64,000 nt of DNA, from positions 62,001 to 126,000 of the forward strand of contig NZ_BNBB01000001.1 in assembly GCF_014654615.1 (NCBI RefSeq), read 5' to 3'. Origin of the DNA: Streptosporangium violaceochromogenes. Lineage in GTDB: Bacteria; Actinomycetota; Actinomycetes; Streptosporangiales; Streptosporangiaceae. Of this stretch, positions 35,663 through 44,179 are shown one piece after another; within the stretch, counting starts at the first letter, position 1, and each line of letters starts with the position of its first letter. The notes beneath the pieces are model-generated. The model was not told the DNA's origin. It saw only the letters and a list, made by a program, of their open reading frames with translations, and searched no databases. The translations under genes and the position numbers were made by a program.

Positions 35663-38600
35663 TCAGGCCCCCAGACAGGCGGGGCCCAGAAGCTGTTTCA
35701 GGTCGCCCATCAGGGCGGGAGAGGGGGCCACGCGCAGGCGGTCGTCCAGGCGGACGACGGTGGTCTTGGGACCGTTGTGGATCTGGAGGTGGACCTCGGT
35801 GGTACCGGGGTGGGCGGTCAGGACCTCCTTGAGCCGGCCGATCACCGGGGGGGTGCAGCGGGCGAGCGGAAGGCTGACGGGCAGCGGGCCGCCGCCCTCG
35901 CGGGTGAGGTCCGGGGCGGTGACCTCCATGGCGATGATCTTCCCGACGTCCTCACGCTTGTCCAGGCGGCCCTTGACGAAGACGATCGCGTCCTCGGCCA
36001 GGATGGGCGCGCAGAGCTGGTAGGCCGACGGGAAGATCATCACCTCGATGGCGCCCTCCAGGTCCTCCAGCATCGTCAGCACCCAGGTGTCCCCCTTCTT
36101 GGTGACCTTGCGCTGGACGCCGGACAGGATGCCGCCCACGGTGACGACCTGGCCGTCCGGGCGGTGTTCGTCCTGGAGCGCGGCGACCGAGCAGTCGGCC
36201 CCCGAGGCCAGGATGTGCTCCACGCCGAACAGCGGGTGGTCGGAGACGTACAGGCCCAGCATCTCCCTCTCGAACTGCAGCAGGGTGTTCTTGTCCCACT
36301 CCCCCGCCGGGATCTGCACGTCGAAGGTCTGGTCCTCGGTCCCCTCGACGGCGCCGAACAGGGAGTCCTGCCCCTGGGCCTCGTTCTTCTTGATCCCGAT
36401 GATGCTGTCGACGGCCTGCTCGTGGATCAGGACCAGTCCCTTGCGCTCGTGGCCGTAGGAGTCGAAGGAGCCCGCCTTGATCAACGACTCGATGACCCGC
36501 TTGTTGCAGACCACCATGGGAACCTTGCGCAGGAAGTCCTTGAAGTCGGCGAAACGGCCCTTCTCCTTACGCGCGGAGATGATCCCGTCGACCACGTTGC
36601 CGCCCACGTTGCGGATGGCCGACAGCCCGAACCGGACGTCCCCGCCGCGCGGGGTGAAGTCGAAGTCGGAGTCGTTGACGTCCGGTGGGAGCACCTTGAT
36701 GCCCATGCGGCGGCACTCGTTGAGGTAGAGCGCCGACTTGTCCTTGTCGTCCTTGACCGAGGTCAGCAGGGCGGCCATGTACTCGGCCGGGTAGTTGGCC
36801 TTGAGGTAGGCGGTCCAGTAGGAGACCAGGCCGTAGGCGGCGCTGTGCGCCTTGTTGAAGGCGTAGTCGGAGAAGGGGAGCAGGATGTCCCAGAGCGTCT
36901 TGATCGCCGCGGCCGAGTAGCCCTTGTCCTTCATGCCCTGCTCGAAGGACTCGAACTGCTTGTCCAGCTCGGCCTTCTTCTTCTTGCCCATCGCGCGGCG
37001 CAGCAGGTCGGCCTTTCCGAGCGAGAAGCCCGCGACCTTCTGCGCGATGGCCATGACCTGCTCCTGGTACACGATCAGGCCGTAGGTCGTGCCGAGGATG
37101 TCGGCCAGCGACTCGCGGAACTCCTCGTGGATGGGAACGATCTCCTGCTGGCCGTTCTTGCGCAGCGCGTAGTTGGTGTGGGAGTTCGCGCCCATCGGCC
37201 CGGGCCGGTACAGGGCGCCGACGGCGGAGATGTCCTCGAAGTGGTCGGGCTTCATCAGCCGCAGCAGGGAGCGCATGCCGCCGCCGTCGAGCTGGAACAC
37301 CCCCAGGGTGTCGCCCCTGCCGAGCAGCTCGTAGGTCTTGCGGTCGTCCAGCGGGAGCTGGAGCAGGTCGATCGCGGTGCCGGTGTTGCCCTCGATCATC
37401 TTCAGGCAGTCATCGATGATCGTGAGGTTGCGCAGGCCCAGGAAGTCCATCTTCAGCAGGCCGAGCGTCTCGCAGGTCGGGTAGTCGAACTGCGTGATGA
37501 TCACGCCGTCGGAGTCGCGGCGCATGATCGGGATGTAGTCGGTCAGCACCTCCGCGGACATGATCACCCCGGCGGCGTGCACGCCGGTCTGCCGGATCAG
37601 ACCCTCCAGGCCTTTGCCGAGGTCCATCGCCGACTTGACGTCGACGTCCTCCTCGTACAGCTTGCGCAGCTCACCGGCCTCGTTGTAGCGAGGGTGGGAG
37701 GAGTCGAAGATGCCCGACAGCGGGATGTCCTTGCCCATCACCGCGGGCGGGAACGCCTTGGAGACCTTGTCCCCGAGGGCGTACGGATAACCGAGGACGC
37801 GAGCCGCGTCCTTGATGGCCGCTTTCGCCTTGATGGTGCCGAAGGTGGCGATCATCGCGACCTTGTCGGCGCCGTACTTCTCCGTCACGTAGCGGATCAC
37901 GTCGCCGCGCCGGCGCTCGTCGAAGTCGATGTCGACGTCGGGCATGGAGACGCGGTCGGGGTTGAGGAACCGCTCGAAGATCAGGCCGTGGGGCAGCGGG
38001 TCGAGGTCGGTGATGCCCAGCGCGTACGCCGCCAGCGAGCCGGCCGCCGAACCGCGGCCGGGCCCGACCCGGATGCCGTTGTTCTTGGCCCACATGATGA
38101 AGTCGGCGACCACGAGGAAGTAGGAGGGGAACCCCATCTGCAGGATGACGTCCATCTCGAACGCGATCTGCCGGCGGTGCTCCTCGTCGATCCCGCCGGG
38201 GAAGCGCCGCTCCATCCCGCGCTGGATCTCCTTGCGGAACCAGCTCTCCTCGGTCTCCCCCTCGGGGACGGGGAAGGTGGGCATCAGGTTCTTGAAACCG
38301 AACATGCCGGACGGGTCGACCTTCTCGGCGACCAGCAGCGTGTTGCGGCAGCCCTCGGCCCACAGGTCGGAGGAGTCGACCGCGCGCATCTCGTCGGCGG
38401 TCTTGATGTAGTAACCGCTGCCGTCGAAGCGGAAGCGGTCGGGGTCGGACAGCTGCTTGCCGGTCTGGATGCACAGAAGCGCGTCGTGGGAGGTCGCGTC
38501 GGACTCGTAGGTGTAGTGGGAGTCGTTGGTGACCAGCGGCGGGATGTCCAGCTCCTTGGAGATGCGGGTCAGCCCCTCGCGGACGCGGCGCTCGATGTCG

Positions 38601-39184
38601 AGGCCGTGGTCCATGATCTCCAGGTAGTAGTCGTCCCTGCCGAACAGCTCCTGGTAGCGGGCCGCCGCGGCGAGAGCCTCGTCGTACTGGCCCAGGCGCA
38701 GGCGGGTCTGCACCTCCCCCGACGGGCAGCCGGTCGTGGCCATCAGCCCCTCGGAGTGCTCGGCGAGGGTCTCGGCGTCCATCCGGGCCCACTTGCGGAC
38801 GAAGCCCTCGGTGTAGGCCCGCGAGGAGAGCTTCATCAGGTTGCTCAGGCCCCTGGCGTTCTTCGCCCAGATCGTCATGTGGGTGTAGTAGCCGCCGGCG
38901 GACACGTCGTCGCGCCTCTGGTGCGGCTCGCCCCACAGCACCGGCTTCTTCTGCAGCCGGGAGGCCGGGGAGACGTAGGCCTCGATGCCGATGATCGGCT
39001 TGATGCCGGCGCCGGTGGCCTGCTTGTAGAAGTCGTAGGCGCCGTGCATGTTGCCGTGGTCGGTGATCGCGATGGCGGGCATGCCCAGGTCGCCGACCTG
39101 TTTGAACATCTGCTTCAGCCGGGCGGCTCCATCGAGCATGGAGTACTCCGTGTGAACGTGAAGATGCACAAACGAGTCGGCCAT
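35663..39184 (-). CDS. dnaE: DNA polymerase III alpha subunit
   Basis: 1173 residues. The N-terminal PHP domain shows FVHLHVHTEYSMLDGAARL and ITDHGNMHG. The polymerase core has PDVDIDFDERRRGDVIRYV with the catalytic acids, and GPGRGSAAGSL. Helix-hairpin-helix and OB-fold regions follow (VTVGGILSGVQRK near residue 1020). It is the replicase of the DnaE1 type. The frame stays open for 1.5 kb upstream, but MADSFVHLH is the family N-terminus and has GGGGGAGGAA before it. Confidence 0.97.
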   Translation of the reverse strand: MADSFVHLHVHTEYSMLDGAARLKQMFKQVGDLGMPAIAITDHGNMHGAYDFYKQATGAGIKPIIGIEAYVSPASRLQKKPVLWGEPHQRRDDVSAGGYYTHMTIWAKNARGLSNLMKLSSRAYTEGFVRKWARMDAETLAEHSEGLMATTGCPSGEVQTRLRLGQYDEALAAAARYQELFGRDDYYLEIMDHGLDIERRVREGLTRISKELDIPPLVTNDSHYTYESDATSHDALLCIQTGKQLSDPDRFRFDGSGYYIKTADEMRAVDSSDLWAEGCRNTLLVAEKVDPSGMFGFKNLMPTFPVPEGETEESWFRKEIQRGMERRFPGGIDEEHRRQIAFEMDVILQMGFPSYFLVVADFIMWAKNNGIRVGPGRGSAAGSLAAYALGITDLDPLPHGLIFERFLNPDRVSMPDVDIDFDERRRGDVIRYVTEKYGADKVAMIATFGTIKAKAAIKDAARVLGYPYALGDKVSKAFPPAVMGKDIPLSGIFDSSHPRYNEAGELRKLYEEDVDVKSAMDLGKGLEGLIRQTGVHAAGVIMSAEVLTDYIPIMRRDSDGVIITQFDYPTCETLGLLKMDFLGLRNLTIIDDCLKMIEGNTGTAIDLLQLPLDDRKTYELLGRGDTLGVFQLDGGGMRSLLRLMKPDHFEDISAVGALYRPGPMGANSHTNYALRKNGQQEIVPIHEEFRESLADILGTTYGLIVYQEQVMAIAQKVAGFSLGKADLLRRAMGKKKKAELDKQFESFEQGMKDKGYSAAAIKTLWDILLPFSDYAFNKAHSAAYGLVSYWTAYLKANYPAEYMAALLTSVKDDKDKSALYLNECRRMGIKVLPPDVNDSDFDFTPRGGDVRFGLSAIRNVGGNVVDGIISARKEKGRFADFKDFLRKVPMVVCNKRVIESLIKAGSFDSYGHERKGLVLIHEQAVDSIIGIKKNEAQGQDSLFGAVEGTEDQTFDVQIPAGEWDKNTLLQFEREMLGLYVSDHPLFGVEHILASGADCSVAALQDEHRPDGQVVTVGGILSGVQRKVTKKGDTWVLTMLEDLEGAIEVMIFPSAYQLCAPILAEDAIVFVKGRLDKREDVGKIIAMEVTAPDLTREGGGPLPVSLPLARCTPPVIGRLKEVLTAHPGTTEVHLQIHNGPKTTVVRLDDRLRVAPSPALMGDLKQLLGPACLGA

Positions 39185-39331
39185 GCTGTCTCGTTCCTCC
39201 CCCTGGTCGCGTGCCGGCGTGGGAAGCCTACGCGCGTTCGCCCTCTTTACGGGACCCGCCGCCGGGCACTCTGAGCAACGAATGGATACTCTCGGTAACG
39301 ATGCTGGTGAACTGGCCGTACGGGGGGACCG

Positions 39332-40795
39332 GTGAAGATCGACGAGGGCTACAGTCACGCGCTCGGCAACCGTCAGGTGCAGATGATAGCGATCGGCGGC
39401 GCGATCGGCGTGGGCCTGTTCCTGGGGGCCGGGGGGCGGCTCCAGGCCACCGGGCCCGCGCTGCTGCTGTCGTACACGGCCTGCGGGCTCGCGGCGTTCT
39501 TCGTGATGAGGGCCCTCGGCGAGCTGGTGCTCTACCGGCCGACCTCGGGCTCCTTCGTCGACTACGCCTCCGACTTCGTCGGGCCGTGGGCCGCCTTCAC
39601 CAGCGGCTGGATGTACTGGGTCAACTGGGCCTTCACCGGCATCGCCGAGCTGACCGCGATCTCCACCTACGTGAGCCTGTGGGCCCCGCACTTCCCCCGC
39701 TGGATCACCGCGCTCGTGTCGCTGGCGTTCGTGCTGGCCGTCAACCTGCTGTCGGTCCGCCTCTTCGGCGAGCTGGAGTTCTGGTTCGCGCTGCTGAAGG
39801 TGCTGGCCATCTGCACGTTCCTGGTGACCGGGCTGGCCCTGGTGCTCTTCGGCGTCCCCCTGGGCGGGAGCGTCGCCGGGCCGGGCAACCTCGTGGCGCA
39901 CGGCGGCTTCTTCCCCAACGGCCTGCCCGTGGTGCTGATGAGCCTGCAGTCGGTGGTCTTCGCCTACGCCTCGATCGAGCTGGTCGGCATCGCCGCCGGG
40001 GAGACGCGCGACCCCGAGCGGGTCATGCCCAAGGCGATCAACGGGGTGATATGGCGGATCGCGATCTTCTACGCGGGGTCGATCCTGCTGCTGGCGACGG
40101 TCCTGCCCTGGACGGCCTACGGCCCGGACCGGTCGCCGTTCGTGACGGTCTTCGCCGCGCTGGGCGTCCCCTGGGCCGCCGACGCCATGAACCTGATCGT
40201 GATCACCGCGGCCATGTCGTCGTGCAACTCCGGCCTCTACTCCACCGGCCGCATCCTGCGCGCGATGGCCCTCAAGGGCGAGGCGCCGGCGTTCGCCGGG
40301 CGGATCGGCTCCCGGCACGTCCCCTACGGGGGCGTCCTCATCACCGCGGGGATGTTCGCCTCGGGGGTGGCCCTCTACTCCTTCGTGCCGGAACGGGCCT
40401 TCAACATCGCCACCGCGATCGCCTCGCTCGGAGTGGTCACCACCTGGGGCACCCTGCTGTTCTGCCAGCTCCGGCTGCGCCGGGCCGCCGAGCGGGGCCT
40501 GCTCACACGCCCCTCCTTCCGGATGCCCGGCTCGCCGTACACCAACTGGGCAACCCTGGGGTTCCTGGCGCTGGTGGTGTTCCTCATGCCCTTCGCCGAC
40601 GACGACCAGCGCGTCGCCTTCTTCTGCCTCCCCCTGCTGGTCGCCGCCCTGGCCACCGGCTGGCGGGTGGTCTCCCTGCGCCGCCCGGGCCGGCTTTCCG
40701 CCGCCGCGCCCGGCCCGGCCGCGCGGGACCCCCACCCGCGCGCGCCGGTGCCGCCGCTCGACGCGCCTCCCGCCGACCCCCGGGCCGGGACGTGA
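39332..40795 (+). CDS. APC-family amino acid permease
   Basis: 487 residues, twelve transmembrane helices. The consensus amphipathic region MIAIGGAIGVGLFLGAGGRLQATGPALLLSY and the loop SIELVGIAAGETRDPERVMPKAIN place it in the AAT branch (AnsP/GabP/AroP-like). Substrate not determinable. GTG start after GGGGGGA. A TACTCT box about 35 nt upstream may be the -10. Ends in a 45-residue Pro/Ala-rich tail. Confidence 0.88.
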   Translation: MKIDEGYSHALGNRQVQMIAIGGAIGVGLFLGAGGRLQATGPALLLSYTACGLAAFFVMRALGELVLYRPTSGSFVDYASDFVGPWAAFTSGWMYWVNWAFTGIAELTAISTYVSLWAPHFPRWITALVSLAFVLAVNLLSVRLFGELEFWFALLKVLAICTFLVTGLALVLFGVPLGGSVAGPGNLVAHGGFFPNGLPVVLMSLQSVVFAYASIELVGIAAGETRDPERVMPKAINGVIWRIAIFYAGSILLLATVLPWTAYGPDRSPFVTVFAALGVPWAADAMNLIVITAAMSSCNSGLYSTGRILRAMALKGEAPAFAGRIGSRHVPYGGVLITAGMFASGVALYSFVPERAFNIATAIASLGVVTTWGTLLFCQLRLRRAAERGLLTRPSFRMPGSPYTNWATLGFLALVVFLMPFADDDQRVAFFCLPLLVAALATGWRVVSLRRPGRLSAAAPGPAARDPHPRAPVPPLDAPPADPRAGT

Positions 40796-40843
40796 GGGCC
40801 CCCGCGAGGCCCTTTCCGGCGGGGTCCCCGTCCGCCGCGGGGG

Positions 40844-41773
40844 TCAGGACCGGTCGCCGTTCCGGCGCTCCTCGGCGAGGTGGAGGCCCGCCTCGATGAC
40901 GGCGTTCATGATGGGGGCCAGCCGCGCCTCGCCGAGGCCGGGGGCGCGGCGGGCCATCTCGGCGACCAGGCGGCGCTCACGCTCCATGTCACGGCCCGCG
41001 AAGCCGCCGACGGGCTTGAGTCCCTGGACGACGCCGGCGAGCTCGGCGCGGCGCTCCAGGAGGACGGCCAGGGCCGCGTCGACCCGGTCGATGGCGCCCC
41101 GGGCGGCGACGACGGTCCCGGGCGTCTCCGGGCGGGTGAGCGCCCCGACGACCTTCACGGCCTCCTGCGCGGCCAGCGCGGTCCGCTCGGTGGCGCCGGG
41201 TGCCAGCAGAAGCCCGTCGGCCCCGGCCGCGACGGCGGCGGCGGCCAGCGCGGGGTCGTCGCCGAGGTCGGCCAGGACCGGGCGGCCGGACCGGTGCCGG
41301 GCGGCGCGCATCAGGGCCAGGTCCAGGGCCGGCCCGGCCTGCCGCGTGCGGCTGCCGCTCTCGCAGAGCACGACCCGGTCGTTGCCCTCGGCCACGCAGT
41401 AGTCGGCGACGGCGAGCCACTCCTGGAGGGTCGCGGCCGGACCGCGCTGGACGATCACGGGAAGGCCCAGCCGGGCGACCGCCCGGACCAGCCCGAAGTC
41501 CTGCATCCACGCCGCGCCCACCACCACGCCGTCGGCGGCCTCCGCGATCTGCGGCAGATCGGCCGCCGAGAACGGCTCCACCACGACCGGCCCGGCCCAC
41601 CCGGCGCGGACCGCCGCCACGGCGTCGGCGGCCGGCGTCCCGCCGTGGTGGTCGCGCAGGCCGATCCGGCGGGCGTCCGTCCCGGGGCCTCCGATCACCA
41701 CGGCCGGCCCCTCGCCCACCGTGAGCGTCCCAATGCGAACGGTTCCGCGCTCCAGGTGTGCGGTCAACGACAT
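40844..41773 (-). CDS. Degenerate DAHP-synthase domain fused to chorismate mutase
   Basis: 309 residues. Residues about 20-225 follow the type I-beta DAHP synthase barrel (FGLVRAVARLGLPVIVQRG, ATLQEWLAVADYCVAEGNDRVVLCESGSRT), but the catalytic groups are gone. The Cys of GPCSVE is Gly, the Lys of LLKRG is Gln, CERG is CESG, the His of the VTHS/DPSH block is lost, and the RGGAFKPRT loop is deleted. Residues about 235-309 are an AroQ chorismate mutase with its active-site pattern kept (LLERRAEL, LK, GRDMERER). So this is probably a chorismate mutase with a regulatory pseudo-DAHPS part. Start: ATG 5 nt after GGGAG. Confidence 0.78.
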   Translation of the reverse strand: MSLTAHLERGTVRIGTLTVGEGPAVVIGGPGTDARRIGLRDHHGGTPAADAVAAVRAGWAGPVVVEPFSAADLPQIAEAADGVVVGAAWMQDFGLVRAVARLGLPVIVQRGPAATLQEWLAVADYCVAEGNDRVVLCESGSRTRQAGPALDLALMRAARHRSGRPVLADLGDDPALAAAAVAAGADGLLLAPGATERTALAAQEAVKVVGALTRPETPGTVVAARGAIDRVDAALAVLLERRAELAGVVQGLKPVGGFAGRDMERERRLVAEMARRAPGLGEARLAPIMNAVIEAGLHLAEERRNGDRS

Positions 41774-41791
41774 CTCGGCTCCCATGAATCA

Positions 41792-41815
41792 GCCGGGCGC
41801 GGATCCGCGCCCGGC
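41792..41815. repeat. Perfect 24-bp palindrome just before the chorismate mutase ribosome site
   Basis: Twelve bases on each side are exactly complementary, with GGATCC at the centre. In RNA it gives a 10-bp GC stem with a GATC loop, ending 8 nt before the GGGAG. It may tune translation or be an operator. Confidence 0.7.
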
Positions 41816-41832
41816 GCGTGGAACAGGAAACG

Positions 41833-41861
41833 AAAAAGGCAGAGACTGTGGCGTCTCTGCC
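41833..41861 (-). terminator. Attenuator terminator upstream of the chorismate mutase fusion gene
   Basis: On the minus strand GGCAGAGAC (41853-41861), loop GCCACA, and GTCTCTGCC (41838-41846) are followed at once by TTTTT (41833-41837). It is a textbook intrinsic terminator, but it lies 60 nt before the start codon of the gene it precedes and 35 nt after a leader peptide stop. Confidence 0.85.
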
Positions 41862-41896
41862 CTGGGCCGGCTCCGGATGGTCGTTACGTCACGCGG

Positions 41897-41947
41897 TCAC
41901 GACCGGCTCCTCGGAGCCGGCTCGGTAAACGTGAAATATCCGGTCAT
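41897..41947 (-). CDS. Leader peptide with Tyr/Phe codons (attenuator)
   Basis: A 16-codon frame, MTGYFTFTEPAPRSRS. The three aromatic codons TAT, TTC, TTT fall within four positions near the start. The CCGGCTCC/GGAGCCGG hairpin lies inside its second half. It has no ribosome site; a TATCGT box 7 nt upstream predicts a leaderless message starting at the ATG. An overlapping frame from 41967 (MAYRHSHDRIF) is less likely because its GGGAG abuts the ATG. Confidence 0.6.
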   Translation of the reverse strand: MTGYFTFTEPAPRSRS

Positions 41948-41954
41948 GGGAATG

Positions 41955-41960
41955 ACGATA
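41955..41960 (-). promoter_or_regulatory. Putative -10 box for the aromatic leader transcript
   Basis: TATCGT on the minus strand is 7 nt before the leader ATG. I find no strong -35. Confidence 0.45.
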
Positions 41961-42066
41961 AGCCATCTCCCGTACGGCCGCCACTTCCCGGACAACGCAT
42001 CTCAGGGTATGGACGCCGGGACTTCGCGAGAGTCGATCACGCGGCCCGGCCTGTGAGAGGATTTCG

Positions 42067-44130
42067 ATGGCCTGGAAGGGGGAGATCCGGTTGACGGCCG
42101 AGACACCGCGCGAAAGACGTCGCGTCGCCGCCCGCTACCACCTGATCGAACCCATCGGCCGCGGCGGCATGGGCATCGTCTGGCGCGCCCACGACGAGCT
42201 TCTCGATCGTGAGGTGGCGGTCAAGGAGGTCCGCTACGCCGACATGCTGGGCGAGAGCGGCCAGGAGGACTTCAACCGGCGCACCAAACGCGAGGCGCGG
42301 GCCGCGGGACGGCTGACGCACCCGAACGTGATCGTCGTCCACGACGTCGTCGAGGAGGACGGCAAGCCCTGGATCGTCATGCAGCTGGTGGAGTCCCGGT
42401 CGCTGGGCAGGGTCCTGCGCGAGGACGGGCCGCTGCCGCCCGCGCGGGTGGCCGAGATCGGCCTGCAGGTGCTGGACGCCCTGCGCGCCGCCCACGCCCA
42501 GGGCGTGCTGCACCGCGACGTCAAGCCGGAGAACGTCCTGCTGGCCGACGACGGCCGGGTGGTGCTGACCGACTTCGGCATCGCGACCCTTGAGACCGAG
42601 ACCGCGCTGACCATGACGGGGATCGCCGGCACGCCGGCGTTCATCCCGCCCGAGCGGATCAAGGGGGGCAGCGCGCAGCGCGAGTCCGACCTGTGGTCGC
42701 TGGGGGCGACCCTGTACACGGCCGTCGAGGGCAGGCCGCCCCACGACCGGGGCGGGGCGCTGCCGACCATGCACGCCGTGCTGAACGACGAGCCCGAGAC
42801 GCCGGTGCGCGCCGGGCGGCTGACCCCCGTCCTCGAAGGGCTGCTGCGCAAGGACCCCGAGCTGCGGATGTCCGCCGAGGAGGCGGCCAGGCTGCTGCGC
42901 GAGGCGTCCGGGGGCGGCGCGGGGCGGCAGGCGCCTCCCCGCACGGCCGTCATGCCGGCGACCTCCGACGAGGCCACGGCCGAGACCGACCCGGGCATCG
43001 CCTACCGCCCGCAGGACCCGCCGGTGACGGGGGCCAAGCTGGGCGCGGCCGCCCCCCTGCCCGCCGCGGGCCCGCCGGCCCCCGCCGCACACCCGGCCGT
43101 CCCCGCCCCGCCCGCGCCGCGGCGGCCCCAGGAGCCGCGGGACGCGCGGAAGCCGTCCCCCTCCCCGCCCGCCGGGACGGGCCCCGCGCCCCGCGACACC
43201 TCGGCCCCCTCCCGGGGCCCGGGGCCCGTCGCGCCCGCGGGGCGGGGTACCGACGAGCCTCCCCTGCCCCCTCTTCCCCGGTTCGCCCCGGCCGCGCGGC
43301 GCAACCCCGTGCCCGGCACCCGCCCGTCCCCGGTGTCCGCGTTCTCACCGCCGGCCCTCTCACCGGCCTCCTCACCCGCCCCGCCCCCGTTCCCCCCTCC
43401 GGACGGGCCGCTCCCTCCCCTCTCCGCGCCGCCCCCCGCGCCCGGTTCCTGGGCCTCGCTGAAACGGGGGCTGGTGATCCTCCTGCCCGTGCTCATCGTG
43501 GTCGGGGTCGTCGCCGGCTGGCTCGGGATGCGCGAGGGCCAGGCCGACGGCGACCCGTCGCACCGCCCGAGCGCCCCGGCCGAGCCGGCCGAAAAGGACG
43601 GGGAGAAGGGGAAGGGGGAGACGTCACCCTCCCCCTCCGAGCCGGAGCCGTCCCCGAGCGCCACCCCCGCCGCCTCCAAGGACGGCTCCGCCCTCCCGGA
43701 CGGCTGGCATCTGCACAAGGACTCCAACGGTTTCTCGGTCGGCCTGCCCAAGGGATGGGACGTGGACAAGCGGTCCGGGCAGTCGGTGTGGTTCCGCGGC
43801 CCCGACCGGGTGAGCTACCTCCTGATCCAGTACACCGACTCCCCCGGCCCCGACCCCAAGAAGGACTGGCAGGAGCAGGAGCGGTACAGCCGGAGCAGGT
43901 TCAGCGGCTACGAGCGGATCCGCATCGACAAGGTCGACTACATGAAGAAGGCCGCCGACTGGGAGTTCACCTGGAACATGAGCTCGGGCAAGGCCCGGGT
44001 GATCAACCGGGGGTTCGTGACCAAGGGCGGCAGAGGGTACGCGATCTACTGGCACACCAGGGCCGACGAGTGGGAGAAGAACCTCGGCCTCTTCAAGGGG
44101 TTCACCGCGACCTTCTCCTCGAAAAAGTAG
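42067..44130 (+). CDS. Receptor-like Ser/Thr protein kinase with extracytoplasmic domain (1)
   Basis: 687 residues. Kinase domain 22-280: glycine loop GRGGMG, Lys53 in VAVKEV, HRDVKPEN (149-156), DFG (169-171), GTPAFIPPE. A long Pro/Ala linker (about 290-470) leads to one membrane helix (about 475-495), a charged Glu/Ser/Pro stretch and a C-terminal domain (about 545-687) that starts DGWHLHKDSNGFSVGLPKGW. No PASTA repeats. The C-domain is shared with the next kinase. AGAGGA lies 5 nt before the ATG. Confidence 0.9.
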   Translation: MAWKGEIRLTAETPRERRRVAARYHLIEPIGRGGMGIVWRAHDELLDREVAVKEVRYADMLGESGQEDFNRRTKREARAAGRLTHPNVIVVHDVVEEDGKPWIVMQLVESRSLGRVLREDGPLPPARVAEIGLQVLDALRAAHAQGVLHRDVKPENVLLADDGRVVLTDFGIATLETETALTMTGIAGTPAFIPPERIKGGSAQRESDLWSLGATLYTAVEGRPPHDRGGALPTMHAVLNDEPETPVRAGRLTPVLEGLLRKDPELRMSAEEAARLLREASGGGAGRQAPPRTAVMPATSDEATAETDPGIAYRPQDPPVTGAKLGAAAPLPAAGPPAPAAHPAVPAPPAPRRPQEPRDARKPSPSPPAGTGPAPRDTSAPSRGPGPVAPAGRGTDEPPLPPLPRFAPAARRNPVPGTRPSPVSAFSPPALSPASSPAPPPFPPPDGPLPPLSAPPPAPGSWASLKRGLVILLPVLIVVGVVAGWLGMREGQADGDPSHRPSAPAEPAEKDGEKGKGETSPSPSEPEPSPSATPAASKDGSALPDGWHLHKDSNGFSVGLPKGWDVDKRSGQSVWFRGPDRVSYLLIQYTDSPGPDPKKDWQEQERYSRSRFSGYERIRIDKVDYMKKAADWEFTWNMSSGKARVINRGFVTKGGRGYAIYWHTRADEWEKNLGLFKGFTATFSSKK

Positions 44131-44179
44131 AGGCCGTCCCAGCCCGGCTACGATGCGGGGGTCGAAGGGGCGATAAGGA

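Noticed and set aside
39185..40735. The dnaE reading frame stays open 1.5 kb upstream on the minus strand
   Set aside because: It lies antisense to a well-supported amino acid permease. Family alignment and a ribosome site place the dnaE start at 39184. High GC keeps such frames open.
41945..41967. Alternative leader frame starting at 41967 (MAYRHSHDRIF)
   Set aside because: Its GGGAG directly abuts the ATG with no spacing, and the aromatic codons are more scattered than in the frame from 41947.
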